Notes: a model not told the origin generated them from the sequence alone. Shown: positions 1 to 5,845, numbered from the stretch's first letter. The stretch: 8,400 nt of DNA from Candidatus Bipolaricaulota bacterium (GCA_025057405.1 JANWXV010000018.1:1-8400), one strand, 5' to 3'. Made by a program: numbers and translations.

Positions 1-53
1 AGGGGCACAATTAATAGTAAGATTGTGCCCCAGAGCGTCTTATGCTTCTTCAC
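1..53 (-). CDS. N-terminus of a membrane-anchored or secreted protein (runs off left edge)
   Basis: On the minus strand a GTG at 53-51 opens a frame reading MKKHKTLWGTILLLIVP before the window ends. Lys/His-rich first residues followed by an uninterrupted hydrophobic run are typical of a signal peptide or a single N-terminal membrane anchor, as in lipid-carried, secreted or FtsB/FtsL-like division proteins. A perfect Shine-Dalgarno AAGGAGG (complement of 63-69) lies 9 nt upstream, which decides the start. The family cannot be told from 17 residues. The SD and start codon overlap the end of another open frame on the same strand that stops at 40-42, so translation may be coupled. The start, SD and hydrophobic run are read directly; export is inference. 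Confidence 0.5.
   Translation of the reverse strand, partial: MKKHKTLWGTILLLIVP
2..31. repeat. Perfect 10-bp inverted repeat (hairpin)
   Basis: GGGGCACAAT at 2-11 and ATTGTGCCCC at 22-31 are perfect complements around a 10-nt loop. No T-run follows on the plus strand; on the minus strand the downstream side is outside the window. It lies within the hydrophobic-segment codons of the leftward partial gene, so it may be an mRNA hairpin, an operator, or chance. Confidence 0.5.
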
Positions 54-128
54 GTAGAAAAACCTCCTTCATTTGAGAGTTTTCTAGCTCACTGAGCTGT
101 TCAACCAGAAGGTCGTTATATCGCTCAC
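40..128 (-). other. Short coding-like frame without a proper start (possible frameshifted small gene)
   Basis: The minus-strand frame ending with TAA at 42-40 reads YNDLLVEQLSELENSQ, then MKEVFLREEA. It is Glu/Leu-rich and amphipathic, like a short coiled coil or the C-terminus of a real protein. No ATG, GTG or TTG precedes it in frame before an upstream stop in the promoter region. A GTG at 128-126, overlapping an AAGGAGG motif (134-128), is in a different frame and would give only a 14-residue peptide ending at TAG 86-84. One additional base near 118-121 would join this GTG to the good frame and give a protein of about 29 residues. It may be a frameshifted small gene, an assembly error, or a non-coding leader. 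The frame is visible; that it is translated is inference. Confidence 0.25.
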
Positions 129-147
129 CTCCTTGGGACCCTCTGTG

Positions 148-176
148 TTGACAAAAGCCTGTGAGCGCCGTATATT
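148..176 (+). promoter_or_regulatory. Consensus sigma70 promoter, rightward
   Basis: A perfect -35 TTGACA (148-153) and -10 TATATT (171-176) are separated by exactly 17 bp; transcription should start near 183. It drives the small basic ORF at 229 and possibly reads on into comF, since no terminator is seen before 387. The -10 sits in a symmetrical A/T block (arms GTATA and TATAC, 170-180) that also carries a minus-strand TATAAT. Confidence 0.7.
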
Positions 177-204
177 ATACCAAGCCAGCAAGCTACTCTG
201 ACAA
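174..204 (-). promoter_or_regulatory. Possible divergent promoter, leftward
   Basis: The minus strand has a perfect TATAAT (complement of 174-179) and a TTGTCA (complement of 199-204) with a 19-bp spacer, longer than ideal. It would start RNA near 167 and serve the leftward partial gene. It shares -10 bases with the rightward promoter at 148-176, so the two probably compete. Confidence 0.35.
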
Positions 205-228
205 CTTCTCGCAAGGGGGCATGAAGTT

Positions 229-303
229 ATGCGCATTTGTCTCGGGGGCGCGCGCAAGCGCACCAAGCGCCTTAAGCGCTCGCAGGGCAAGAAGAAGGGC
301 TGA
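229..303 (+). CDS. Putative 24-residue, highly basic peptide
   Basis: The ATG at 229 lies 9 nt after a strong SD-like AAGGGGG (213-219) and opens a 24-codon frame beginning MRICLGG, continuing ARKRTKRLKRSQ and ending GKKKG, then TGA at 301-303. Ten of the last sixteen residues are Lys or Arg. Codons are mostly G/C-ending (AAG, CGC, GGC), as in the well-expressed genes here, whereas the overlapping 40-codon frame from ATG 221 has a poorer pattern and no usable SD spacing. Size and charge recall tiny ribosome-associated proteins such as bTHX or AURKAIP1/COX24-like peptides, but I do not recognise the sequence as any of them. It sits about 46 nt behind a consensus promoter and ahead of comF. Alternatives are a leader peptide or a small RNA with an accidental frame. 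Confidence 0.35.
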   Translation: MRICLGGARKRTKRLKRSQGKKKG

Positions 304-317
304 ATTCTCACCCCCGG

Positions 318-346
318 TTGCATCGAGAAACCCAAAGCGCTAAAAT
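318..346 (+). promoter_or_regulatory. Probable promoter of the comF-dprA-nuclease operon
   Basis: TTGCAT (318-323) and TAAAAT (341-346) are separated by 17 bp, giving a start near 353 and a leader of about 34 nt before comF. The TAAAAT -10 form recurs at the groESL, tRNA and mnmA starts in this window. Confidence 0.55.
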
Positions 347-386
347 ATTCTTGGCTTGAGGTCCGGCCTACGGCAAGGGAGCAACG

Positions 387-1055
387 ATGGGCCTCAAGCG
401 AATACTGAAAGAATCTTTCGCGCGACTGGGAGCAAGTGTTCGCTCTGCTCTTCAGCGTCTCTTCTCTTCATCGCTTCCATCTTCGGATGATCTCACCCCA
501 TCTGGCCCTCAATTGCTACGCGGACCGTGGGAGGAAGGCTGGACTCTCGATCTCCATAGCTACCGCACCGCGCTCGGTTGGCAACTCACCGAGTTAGGCC
601 AGCTTACCCGAAAATACAAATATCGCGGACGGATTGAGATTGCAGATCGCTTGGCAGATCGCATTATTGGTCTGATGGAGCAACACCCCACCCTGAAGAC
701 TATTGATGGCATCGTGACCGTGCCATCTTCTGTGCAGCGCCTATACGATCCCGTGAGCTTACTGGGTCAGGTGCTCGCGCGACGTTTAGGAGTCCCATTG
801 CTTACGGGAATTTTGCAAAAGACCCGAAGAACAGAGCGTCAAAAAGATATGCACACCCGCACGCAGAAGCGTGCCAACATCGCGGGCGCATTTGCTGTCA
901 CGGGCGATGTTCGGGGCAAATCTCTGCTCGTTCTCGATGATCTCTACGACTCCGGTGAGACGCTCAAGGAGGTGACGCGCGTGCTCCAGCGCGCCGGAGC
1001 ACGATCCGTGAAAGTCCTGACGCTGACGCGCACCCGGTACGCGCACCCGCGATGA
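387..1055 (+). CDS. comF: ComF-family phosphoribosyltransferase (no zinc-finger domain)
   Basis: This 222-residue protein has the type I phosphoribosyltransferase fold of ComF, a cytoplasmic protein required for natural transformation in Bacillus and Haemophilus and thought to act on incoming ssDNA with the late uptake machinery. Visible marks are KYKYRGR near residue 70, the QK..HTRTQKRANIAGAF segment typical of ComF/GntX, and the PRPP-binding loop DDLYDSGET at 184-192, hydrophobic strand before it. The Cys-rich zinc ribbon that normally opens ComF is missing; instead there is a basic/Ser-rich stretch of about 45 residues with no cysteine pairs. The start ATG 387 has GGGAG at 377-381. The stop overlaps the dprA start by 4 bp (ATGA), so the two are translationally coupled. 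It could be a generic PRTase rather than a competence protein; family-level confidence is high, the competence role inferred. Confidence 0.85.
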   Translation: MGLKRILKESFARLGASVRSALQRLFSSSLPSSDDLTPSGPQLLRGPWEEGWTLDLHSYRTALGWQLTELGQLTRKYKYRGRIEIADRLADRIIGLMEQHPTLKTIDGIVTVPSSVQRLYDPVSLLGQVLARRLGVPLLTGILQKTRRTERQKDMHTRTQKRANIAGAFAVTGDVRGKSLLVLDDLYDSGETLKEVTRVLQRAGARSVKVLTLTRTRYAHPR

Positions 1056-1939
1056 GCAAGCTGCACTGGTTTGCGTTGAGCAAAGTGAAGGGCTTGGGGG
1101 GAGCGCGAGCGCGTCGGCTGCTAGAACACTTCGGCAGCGTCGAAGCCCTCTGGCAAGCTGATCCTTCGACGCTTGCGACGCTCACGGGGCTTCCCCCGGA
1201 GCGTTTCTCTATCTTGCCCCCATCGCTCGATGACGCTCCCCAAGAGATCGAGAGCTTGCACCGCGAGGGCATCGCCGTCGTCACGCTCGACGACGAGCCG
1301 TATCCCGTCTTGCTGCGAGACTTGCGCGACGCCCCGCCGGTGCTCTATCTGCGTGGCTCGTTAGAGACCCGCGATCAATGGGCCGTAGCGATGGTGGGGA
1401 GTCGGCTGGCCGACTCAGGGCACCGTGAGCAGAAGATAGCTTGGACGCACCGGCTCGCACAAGCTTTAGCAGAATGGGGCGTGACGATTGTGAGCGGCTT
1501 AGCGCAGGGAGTAGATTCATGGGCGCACGGGGGGGCGCTTGAAGCCCGTGACGGGCGAACGATTGCGGTGCTCGGCTGCGGGTTGCGTCGGGTCTATCCG
1601 AAACAGAACCGAGCGTTGGCAGATCGCATCGTCGCGCGTGGGGCGTTGCTCTCGGAGTTAGACCCCAATCTGGGCACGTGCGGGCCATTTCTGATGATGC
1701 GCGACCGACTGATTGCAGCACTCTCGCAAGCGGTGATCGTGATCGAAGCGGGCGATCCCAGCGGGAGCCTCGACACGGCGCGTCATGCGCTCAAGCTGAA
1801 GCGTCGTGTGCTCGCCGTGCCGGGCAGTCCGGGGACAGAAAAGCTTATCGCTGAAGGGGCAGAAAAGTTAGAGCCAGACAGAGCAGACATAGACGAGCTA
1901 GCACGAAGCATCTTGAGCATTGCCGAAATGGAGGGGTGA
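1052..1939 (+). CDS. dprA: DNA-processing protein DprA/Smf
   Basis: The 295-residue protein matches DprA, which binds ssDNA entering the cell and loads RecA during transformation. Residues 1-50 form a helix-hairpin-helix/SAM-like domain (VKGLGGARARRLLEHFG). The Rossmann-like core starts at VAMVGSR (112-118) and contains VSGLAQGVDSWAH (147-159), AVLGCGLRRVYPKQN, then SGSLDTA and RVLAVPG. The usual ssDNA-binding RNR after the fourth strand reads R217-D218-R219, an Asn-to-Asp change. The protein ends soon after the core, without the C-terminal winged-helix domain many DprA proteins carry; such short forms are known. It overlaps comF by 4 bp and is followed 5 nt later by a predicted nuclease. A DprA-like protein in a defence context is an alternative reading. 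Confidence 0.93.
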   Translation: MSKLHWFALSKVKGLGGARARRLLEHFGSVEALWQADPSTLATLTGLPPERFSILPPSLDDAPQEIESLHREGIAVVTLDDEPYPVLLRDLRDAPPVLYLRGSLETRDQWAVAMVGSRLADSGHREQKIAWTHRLAQALAEWGVTIVSGLAQGVDSWAHGGALEARDGRTIAVLGCGLRRVYPKQNRALADRIVARGALLSELDPNLGTCGPFLMMRDRLIAALSQAVIVIEAGDPSGSLDTARHALKLKRRVLAVPGSPGTEKLIAEGAEKLEPDRADIDELARSILSIAEMEG

Positions 1940-1944
1940 TCTCA

Positions 1945-2727
1945 ATGCCCACTGCGTATGCTTCAGTCTCAGCGCTGGTTGCTATTATGAACAACAAACC
2001 GGACTTCGTGCGTGCGCGAGACGAACACTGGTACAGAATTCCCGTGCGCAGCGCGCCCCCACGCGTGGATTTCTCTCAACTCGCTCGTGTAGCGTTCTAC
2101 CAGACAAAAGTCTTCGAAGATGAGAAGTGGGCCGTGAACTATCACGCCGAGGTGCGCGACATAGACCGCGTCAAGCGCATCGAGCTGCTCCCTCACGAGC
2201 GCGATCATCCTCGCGCCCAAGATGAGTACTATCGTCTCAAGCTGGGCGACTTGGAGCGCTTGGCGAAGCCCATTCCCAGCCGGCGCTGGCGACGGATTGT
2301 CTTCATCCCCACGACAACCGAAAAACTCTTCCAAGCCGAGGAGATCAACGATCTCTATCACGAAAGCCCTCTCGAAGACGAGCTATGGCATCGTCTCAAG
2401 AGAGCGGGGATCCCCGCGGAGCGGCAGTTCTACGTCGGCAAGCGAGATCGCGTCTATTGTTTAGACTTTGCGATCTTCTGTGTGCAGGGCAATCTCAACA
2501 TAGAGTGTGACGGCGATGAATGGCATTCGCAGCTTGAAGATAGGGTGCGCGATGAGCGACGAGATAGAGACCTAGCGCAATGGGGTTGGTCGGTGCTGCG
2601 CTTGGGCACGCGAGATATTCGCAAGCAGATGCGTCAATCTCTCCGTGCGATTGAAGAGAAGATTCTCAATCTTGGCGGGCTGCGCGAGCCGCCTCAGGGC
2701 GTGGAAGAATTAATGCGATTATTGTAG
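1945..2727 (+). CDS. DUF559/Vsr-like PD-(D/E)XK endonuclease
   Basis: A predicted 260-residue DNA endonuclease. The C-terminal half (about 140-245) shows the DUF559/very-short-patch-repair-like pattern: acidic helix PLEDELWHRL (E144/E146), LDFAI with D174, the catalytic-type IECDGDEWH with E187, D189 and H194, then RDERRDRDLAQWGWSVLRLG. The N-terminal 130 or so residues (MNNKPDF, ARDEHWYRIPV, FIPTT) form a separate domain I do not recognise; it may recognise the target. ATG 1945 is preferred over the overlapping GTG 1936 because GGAGGGG (1930-1936) is 8 nt upstream of it. It lies 5 nt behind dprA, so it is the third gene of the operon. Target DNA, modification sensitivity and partner are unknown; its link with ComF and DprA is inferred from arrangement only. 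Confidence 0.8.
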   Translation: MPTAYASVSALVAIMNNKPDFVRARDEHWYRIPVRSAPPRVDFSQLARVAFYQTKVFEDEKWAVNYHAEVRDIDRVKRIELLPHERDHPRAQDEYYRLKLGDLERLAKPIPSRRWRRIVFIPTTTEKLFQAEEINDLYHESPLEDELWHRLKRAGIPAERQFYVGKRDRVYCLDFAIFCVQGNLNIECDGDEWHSQLEDRVRDERRDRDLAQWGWSVLRLGTRDIRKQMRQSLRAIEEKILNLGGLREPPQGVEELMRLL

Positions 2728-2739
2728 CAATTAAATTGC
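2727..2739. repeat. Small palindrome between convergent genes
   Basis: GCAATT and AATTGC flank a single A in the 23-bp gap between the nuclease stop and the stop of the leftward gene. A one-base loop and no T-run make a rho-independent terminator unlikely; it may be a protein site or chance. Confidence 0.25.
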
Positions 2740-2750
2740 GAAGCTAACGT

Positions 2751-3080
2751 TCAACTCTTGAGTTTCTCCTCGAATTCCGCGTAGAGATCAACGTCGCTGT
2801 TCTTCGCGATCTGTTGATCTTCATAGGGGCTACCCAGCCGACGATAGAACTCATCGGCGATATTCTTAAAGACCCCCGTCGTCACGGCAATGATCCAGTA
2901 GCGCAGCCCACCAAAGCGCAGCTTGATCACCTTCAGAGCTAAGCGTGTGCACGCATAGTTCAGCAAGCCAGCAAAGGCCGCATCGTAGTTCTGGGCTTTG
3001 GCTTGCTGAACGATCTGCTCGGCTAACCGATCTATCAACGGATCGAGCGGACGGCGGTCTTGCGGGGCAATATAGGGCAT
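2751..3080 (-). CDS. Small conserved hypothetical protein (DUF6899-like)
   Basis: A 109-residue soluble protein of unknown function starting MPYIAPQDRRPLDPLIDRLAEQI. The MPYI opening, the LNYACTRLAL segment in the middle and the late YRRLGSPYEDQQIAKNSDVD match the pattern I recall for the DUF6899 family (MPYI..., GxLNYxITRL, PYEDxKIxxNGDV). No catalytic motif is evident. The ATG at 3080 has GGGAGG four to five bases upstream; the open frame extends to 3212, but that extension reads through the tRNA and is not credible. It begins 18 nt after the tRNA-Arg 3' end on the same strand with no terminator between, so it is probably translated from the tRNA primary transcript. It converges on the nuclease gene. 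Confidence 0.75.
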   Translation of the reverse strand: MPYIAPQDRRPLDPLIDRLAEQIVQQAKAQNYDAAFAGLLNYACTRLALKVIKLRFGGLRYWIIAVTTGVFKNIADEFYRRLGSPYEDQQIAKNSDVDLYAEFEEKLKS

Positions 3081-3098
3081 AGGGCCTCCCGTTTTTAG

Positions 3099-3172
3099 TA
3101 CGCCCGGCTGGACTTGAACCAGCGACCTTCGGCTCCGGAGGCCGACGCTCTCATCCGCTGAGCTACGGGCGC
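3099..3172 (-). tRNA. tRNA-Arg (anticodon CCG)
   Basis: The complement folds into a full 74-nt cloverleaf: acceptor GCGCCCG with CGGGCGT (first pair G-U), D stem GCTC/GAGC, anticodon stem TCGGC/GCCGA with loop CTCCGGA, T stem GCTGG/CCAGC with loop TTCAAGT, discriminator A at 3099. The anticodon CCG reads Arg CGG codons. CCA is not encoded (the next bases are CTA), so a CCA-adding enzyme is needed. A promoter lies just upstream, and a small protein gene follows within 20 nt. Confidence 0.95.
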
Positions 3173-3187
3173 ACAAGCTTCGCTGGT

Positions 3188-3216
3188 ATTTTATCGGAGC
3201 GGGAGCCGTCAAGCAA
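3188..3216 (-). promoter_or_regulatory. Promoter of tRNA-Arg
   Basis: On the minus strand TTGCTT (complement of 3211-3216) and TAAAAT (complement of 3188-3193) are 17 bp apart, giving a start near 3181, about 9 nt before the mature tRNA 5' end. A better -35 (TTGACG, complement of 3207-3212) is only 13 bp away and is less likely to be used. Confidence 0.55.
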
Positions 3217-3224
3217 CAAAGGGA

Positions 3225-3722
3225 TCAGCGATAGGCCCGGTAGCGCCGGCGCCGCCGAGGGAGAAGGCTATCTACGCGATCTACCAGCGCATGGAGGATG
3301 TTGGGCAGCCACAGCCCGGCGAGCAGAACCCCCACCACCCCCAAGTCGAGCTTCGTCCAGGGCAGTCGTGTCGCCGAGGGATTCCAGACGTTCCAGTAGC
3401 TCAGCGCAAACCCGATCAGCACGGCCAGAAGCGCTAGATAGCCCAGACGGGTGAGCGTGCCGAAGAGCAGACTATGGCTGACGCCACGATGCTTGAAGAC
3501 CTTCGTATACGGGAGCCAGATGAAGCCCAACAAGCCCCAGCGCCGCCGCGCCGCGTTGTGACGGAGATCCAGATCGGGACTCAAAAAGAGACTGGAGAAG
3601 AGATAAGCCCCACCGAAGAGCGCAACCGAGAGCCAAGAAGTGTCTATAAACAGATAGAAGAGCGCGATCCAGAGGGGCAGCGTGATCAGTTCGATTCTCA
3701 GGTGCGTCGTCCCTGCGGGCAT
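3225..3722 (-). CDS. DUF2227-like putative metal-binding membrane protein
   Basis: A 165-residue integral membrane protein of unknown function. It has hydrophobic segments near residues 12-26, 30-47, 94-113 and 127-147 and a polyarginine C-terminus. Conserved polar residues typical of DUF2227 metal-binding proteins are seen: H7 near the N-terminus, SPDLD (48-52), KHRGVSH (77-83), H144 and D148. The Asp/His arrangement next to membrane segments resembles the YdjM/LexA-regulated metal-dependent hydrolase group, so a membrane hydrolase is possible. The ATG at 3722 (MPAGTTH) is preferred because family members begin this way; a TTG at 3758 would add 12 residues without recognisable features. No clear SD precedes ATG 3722. 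The gene ends just before the tRNA promoter and diverges from groESL. Confidence 0.75.
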   Translation of the reverse strand: MPAGTTHLRIELITLPLWIALFYLFIDTSWLSVALFGGAYLFSSLFLSPDLDLRHNAARRRWGLLGFIWLPYTKVFKHRGVSHSLLFGTLTRLGYLALLAVLIGFALSYWNVWNPSATRLPWTKLDLGVVGVLLAGLWLPNILHALVDRVDSLLPRRRRRYRAYR

Positions 3723-3787
3723 AGAGCCTATTCTGGTGCTTCCCCAAGCGCGGGCCAAGGCCGGCTGTCCCCTTGCCGGGGGAAGAC

Positions 3788-3816
3788 TTGACAGGCTCGC
3801 CGGTGCTTGCTAAAAT
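3788..3816 (+). promoter_or_regulatory. groESL promoter
   Basis: Perfect TTGACA (3788-3793), 17-bp spacer, TAAAAT (3811-3816). The expected start is near 3823, immediately ahead of the CIRCE-like operator, leaving a leader of about 90 nt before groES. Confidence 0.85.
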
Positions 3817-3825
3817 AAGGCTGTC

Positions 3826-3852
3826 TTAGCAGAGGGATTGCCTGAGTGCTAA
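3826..3852 (+). promoter_or_regulatory. CIRCE operator (HrcA binding site), left arm degenerate
   Basis: Arms TTAGCAGAG (3826-3834) and GAGTGCTAA (3844-3852) are separated by exactly 9 bp. The right arm equals the CIRCE consensus; the left arm keeps TTAGCA but has GAG in place of CTC. HrcA binding here would repress groESL until heat stress. hrcA itself is not in the window. Confidence 0.85.
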
Positions 3853-3913
3853 ATCGTCTCTGATGGCAAATCCCGCTTCCAATGCATATAATCTCACACG
3901 AAGGAGGTTCTCT

Positions 3914-4189
3914 ATGAAGAAGCTTAAACTGAAGCCCTTAGGCAGTCGTGTCCTCGTCCGCCGCTATGAAGAGGCCGAGGAGGGCGGGATCATCCTGCCG
4001 GATGAGGCCAAGAAAGATATGGACTTCATCCGCGCGGAGGTCGTCGAGGTCGGATCGGATAGCGAGAAGATCAGAGTCCGCAAGGGCGACAAAGTGCTCA
4101 TCTCGTCTATGGCCGGAACGAAGATCCGTCTGGAGGACGAAGAGTACTTCATTGTGAAGAGCAAAGAGATCTTAGCGACGGTTGAATAA
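3914..4189 (+). CDS. groES: Co-chaperonin GroES (Hsp10)
   Basis: A 91-residue GroES, the heptameric lid of the GroEL folding chamber in the cytoplasm. It reads KPLGSRVLVRRYEE, the mobile loop GGIILPDEAK with the Ile-Ile-Leu GroEL-contact tripeptide, then EVVEVG, GDKVLISSMAGTKIRLEDEEYFIVKSKEILATVE, all in family order. It is a few residues shorter than the usual 94-97, the loss lying in and after the mobile loop (EEAEEGG; the Gly-rich turn before EVV is replaced by DMDFIRAEVV). The start ATG 3914 has AAGGAGG at 3901-3907; an in-frame ATG at 3863 lies upstream of this SD and is rejected. It precedes groEL by 19 nt and is controlled by the CIRCE site. Confidence 0.96.
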   Translation: MKKLKLKPLGSRVLVRRYEEAEEGGIILPDEAKKDMDFIRAEVVEVGSDSEKIRVRKGDKVLISSMAGTKIRLEDEEYFIVKSKEILATVE

Positions 4190-4208
4190 ATAAGGAGGCT
4201 GAGAGACG

Positions 4209-5831
4209 ATGGCTAAGAAGTTCAAAGAGGTCGTATTTGAAGAGCACGCACGGGAGAAGCTGCTCGCCGGTGTGCAAAAGCTCACCGACGCGGTGCGCAT
4301 CACGCTAGGCCCGAAGGGACGCTGTGTCATTTTGGGAAAGGAATTCGGCTCGCCCAAGGTTGTTGACGACGGCGCGGCGATCGCCGAGGAGCAAGAGTAC
4401 GCCGACGAGTTTGAGAACCTCGGCGCGCAGTTAGTCAAGCAAGTCGCCAAGGAGACCAACGACGAGGCCGGCGACGGCACCACGACCGCGACCGTTCTGG
4501 CTCACGCGCTCATCAAAGAGGGGCTGAAGAACGTGACCGCCGGGGCCAACCCCATCCAACTGAAGAAGGGGCTGGAGATCGCGCGCGACCGCGTCATCGA
4601 AGAGCTTCAGAAGATGAGCAAAGAACTCAAGAGCAAAGACGAGATGGCCCGCGTTGCGACGAACTCGGCCAAGGACCCCGAGGTCGGGCGGATCATCGCC
4701 GATGCGATGGAAAAAGTCGGTGAAGATGGCGTCATCACCGTCGAAGAGTCGGACACCATCGAGACGCACTTTGAGATCGTCGAGGGGATGCAGTTTGACC
4801 GCGGCTACACGTCGCCGTATTTTGTGACCAACGCTGAGAAGATGGAAGCTGAACTGAAAGAGCCGCTCATCCTCATCACCGATCACGAGCTGAAGAAGGC
4901 CCGCGATTTGGTGCCCATTCTGGAAAAAGTGGCCCAATCGGGCAAGCCCTTGTTGGTGATCGCCGATGACATCGAGGGCGAGGCGTTAACGACGTTGGTC
5001 ATCAACAAGTTGCGCGGCACTCTGCAGAGCGTGGCGGTGAAGGCCCCCGGCTTCGGCGACCGCCGCAAGGCGATGCTCCAAGACATCGCGATCCTCACCG
5101 GCGGGCAGGTCATTTCCAAGGAAGTCGGGATGAACCTCGAGCAGGCGACGCTCGATATGTTGGGCAAAGCCGAGAAAGTCATCGTGGACGACGACAACAC
5201 GACGATCATCGGCGGCAAGGGCAAGAAGAAAGACATCGAAGCTCGCATTGAGCAGCTGCGCAAGCAGATGGAGAACACCGATTCGGATTACGACCGTGAG
5301 AAGCTGCAAGAGCGCATCGCCAAGCTCGCCGGCGGCGTGGCGATCATCAAGGTCGGTGCAGCCACCGAAGCTGAGATGGACGAGAAGAAGCATCGCATGG
5401 AGGACGCGCTCGAGGCGACCAAGTCGGCGGTGGCCGAGGGGATCCTCCCCGGCGGTGGGGTCGCCCTGCTGCGCGCGGCCAAGAGCCTCGACAGCATCAA
5501 GCTCGACGACCCCGATCAGCAGTTGGGTGTCAAGCTGCTGAAGAGGGCTTTGGAAGCCCCGACGAAGCAGCTCGCCGAGAACGCCGGGGTCGAGGGGACG
5601 ATCGTCGTAGAAAAAGTCAAATCTATGGAAGGCAACATGGGCTACGACGTCGTCTCTGGGGAGTACGTGGACATGATGAAGGCGGGGATCATTGACCCGA
5701 CGAAGGTGACCAAGTCGGCGGTCTTGAACGCCGTCAGCGTGGCGGGTCTGTTCTTGACGACCGGTGCGCTGGTGGCCACCAAGGAGCTGGGCGAAGACAA
5801 GGCTCCCACACCGCCGATGCCCGAATACTAA
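4209..5831 (+). CDS. groEL: Chaperonin GroEL (Hsp60)
   Basis: A full-length, 540-residue GroEL, the ATP-driven double-ring folding chaperone that works with GroES. Equatorial ATP-site motifs are intact: LGPKGR (33-38), D54-G55 (equivalent to E. coli D52), AGDGTTTAT with D89 (D87), and the ATPase-activating Asp in EDALEAT (D399, equivalent to D398). The apical substrate/GroES-binding domain includes GYTSPYF, LVIADDIEGEAL and KAPGFGDRRKAML. Two departures stand out: the stretch 50-66 (KVVDDGAAIAEEQEYAD) differs from the near-universal TKDGV-VAKEIEL, and the tail ends DKAPTPPMPEY without Gly-Gly-Met repeats. ATG 4209 has AAGGAGG at 4192-4198. A strong terminator follows 23 nt after the stop. Confidence 0.98.
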   Translation: MAKKFKEVVFEEHAREKLLAGVQKLTDAVRITLGPKGRCVILGKEFGSPKVVDDGAAIAEEQEYADEFENLGAQLVKQVAKETNDEAGDGTTTATVLAHALIKEGLKNVTAGANPIQLKKGLEIARDRVIEELQKMSKELKSKDEMARVATNSAKDPEVGRIIADAMEKVGEDGVITVEESDTIETHFEIVEGMQFDRGYTSPYFVTNAEKMEAELKEPLILITDHELKKARDLVPILEKVAQSGKPLLVIADDIEGEALTTLVINKLRGTLQSVAVKAPGFGDRRKAMLQDIAILTGGQVISKEVGMNLEQATLDMLGKAEKVIVDDDNTTIIGGKGKKKDIEARIEQLRKQMENTDSDYDREKLQERIAKLAGGVAIIKVGAATEAEMDEKKHRMEDALEATKSAVAEGILPGGGVALLRAAKSLDSIKLDDPDQQLGVKLLKRALEAPTKQLAENAGVEGTIVVEKVKSMEGNMGYDVVSGEYVDMMKAGIIDPTKVTKSAVLNAVSVAGLFLTTGALVATKELGEDKAPTPPMPEY

Positions 5832-5845
5832 GAGACCAAAGTCAG

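Noticed and set aside
183..310. Known structured RNA (SRP RNA, tmRNA, 6S) behind the strong promoter
   Set aside because: No SRP tetraloop motif, tmRNA 3' end or long 6S-like rod is visible; an unknown small RNA cannot be excluded.
161..343. 60-codon plus-strand frame over the promoter region
   Set aside because: It begins upstream of the predicted transcription start, has an implausible composition, and competes with the better supported 24-codon frame.
1281..1721. 146-codon minus-strand frame inside dprA
   Set aside because: Arg/Ser/Pro-rich antisense shadow of a strongly recognised gene.
2727..2750. Terminator between the nuclease and DUF6899-like genes
   Set aside because: The palindrome has a one-base loop and no T-run.
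3081..3212. N-terminal extension of the DUF6899-like frame
   Set aside because: It reads through the whole tRNA-Arg gene; ATG 3080 has an SD and the family start MPYI.
3863..3913. Upstream in-frame start for groES
   Set aside because: The extension has no GroES similarity and the AAGGAGG lies just before ATG 3914.
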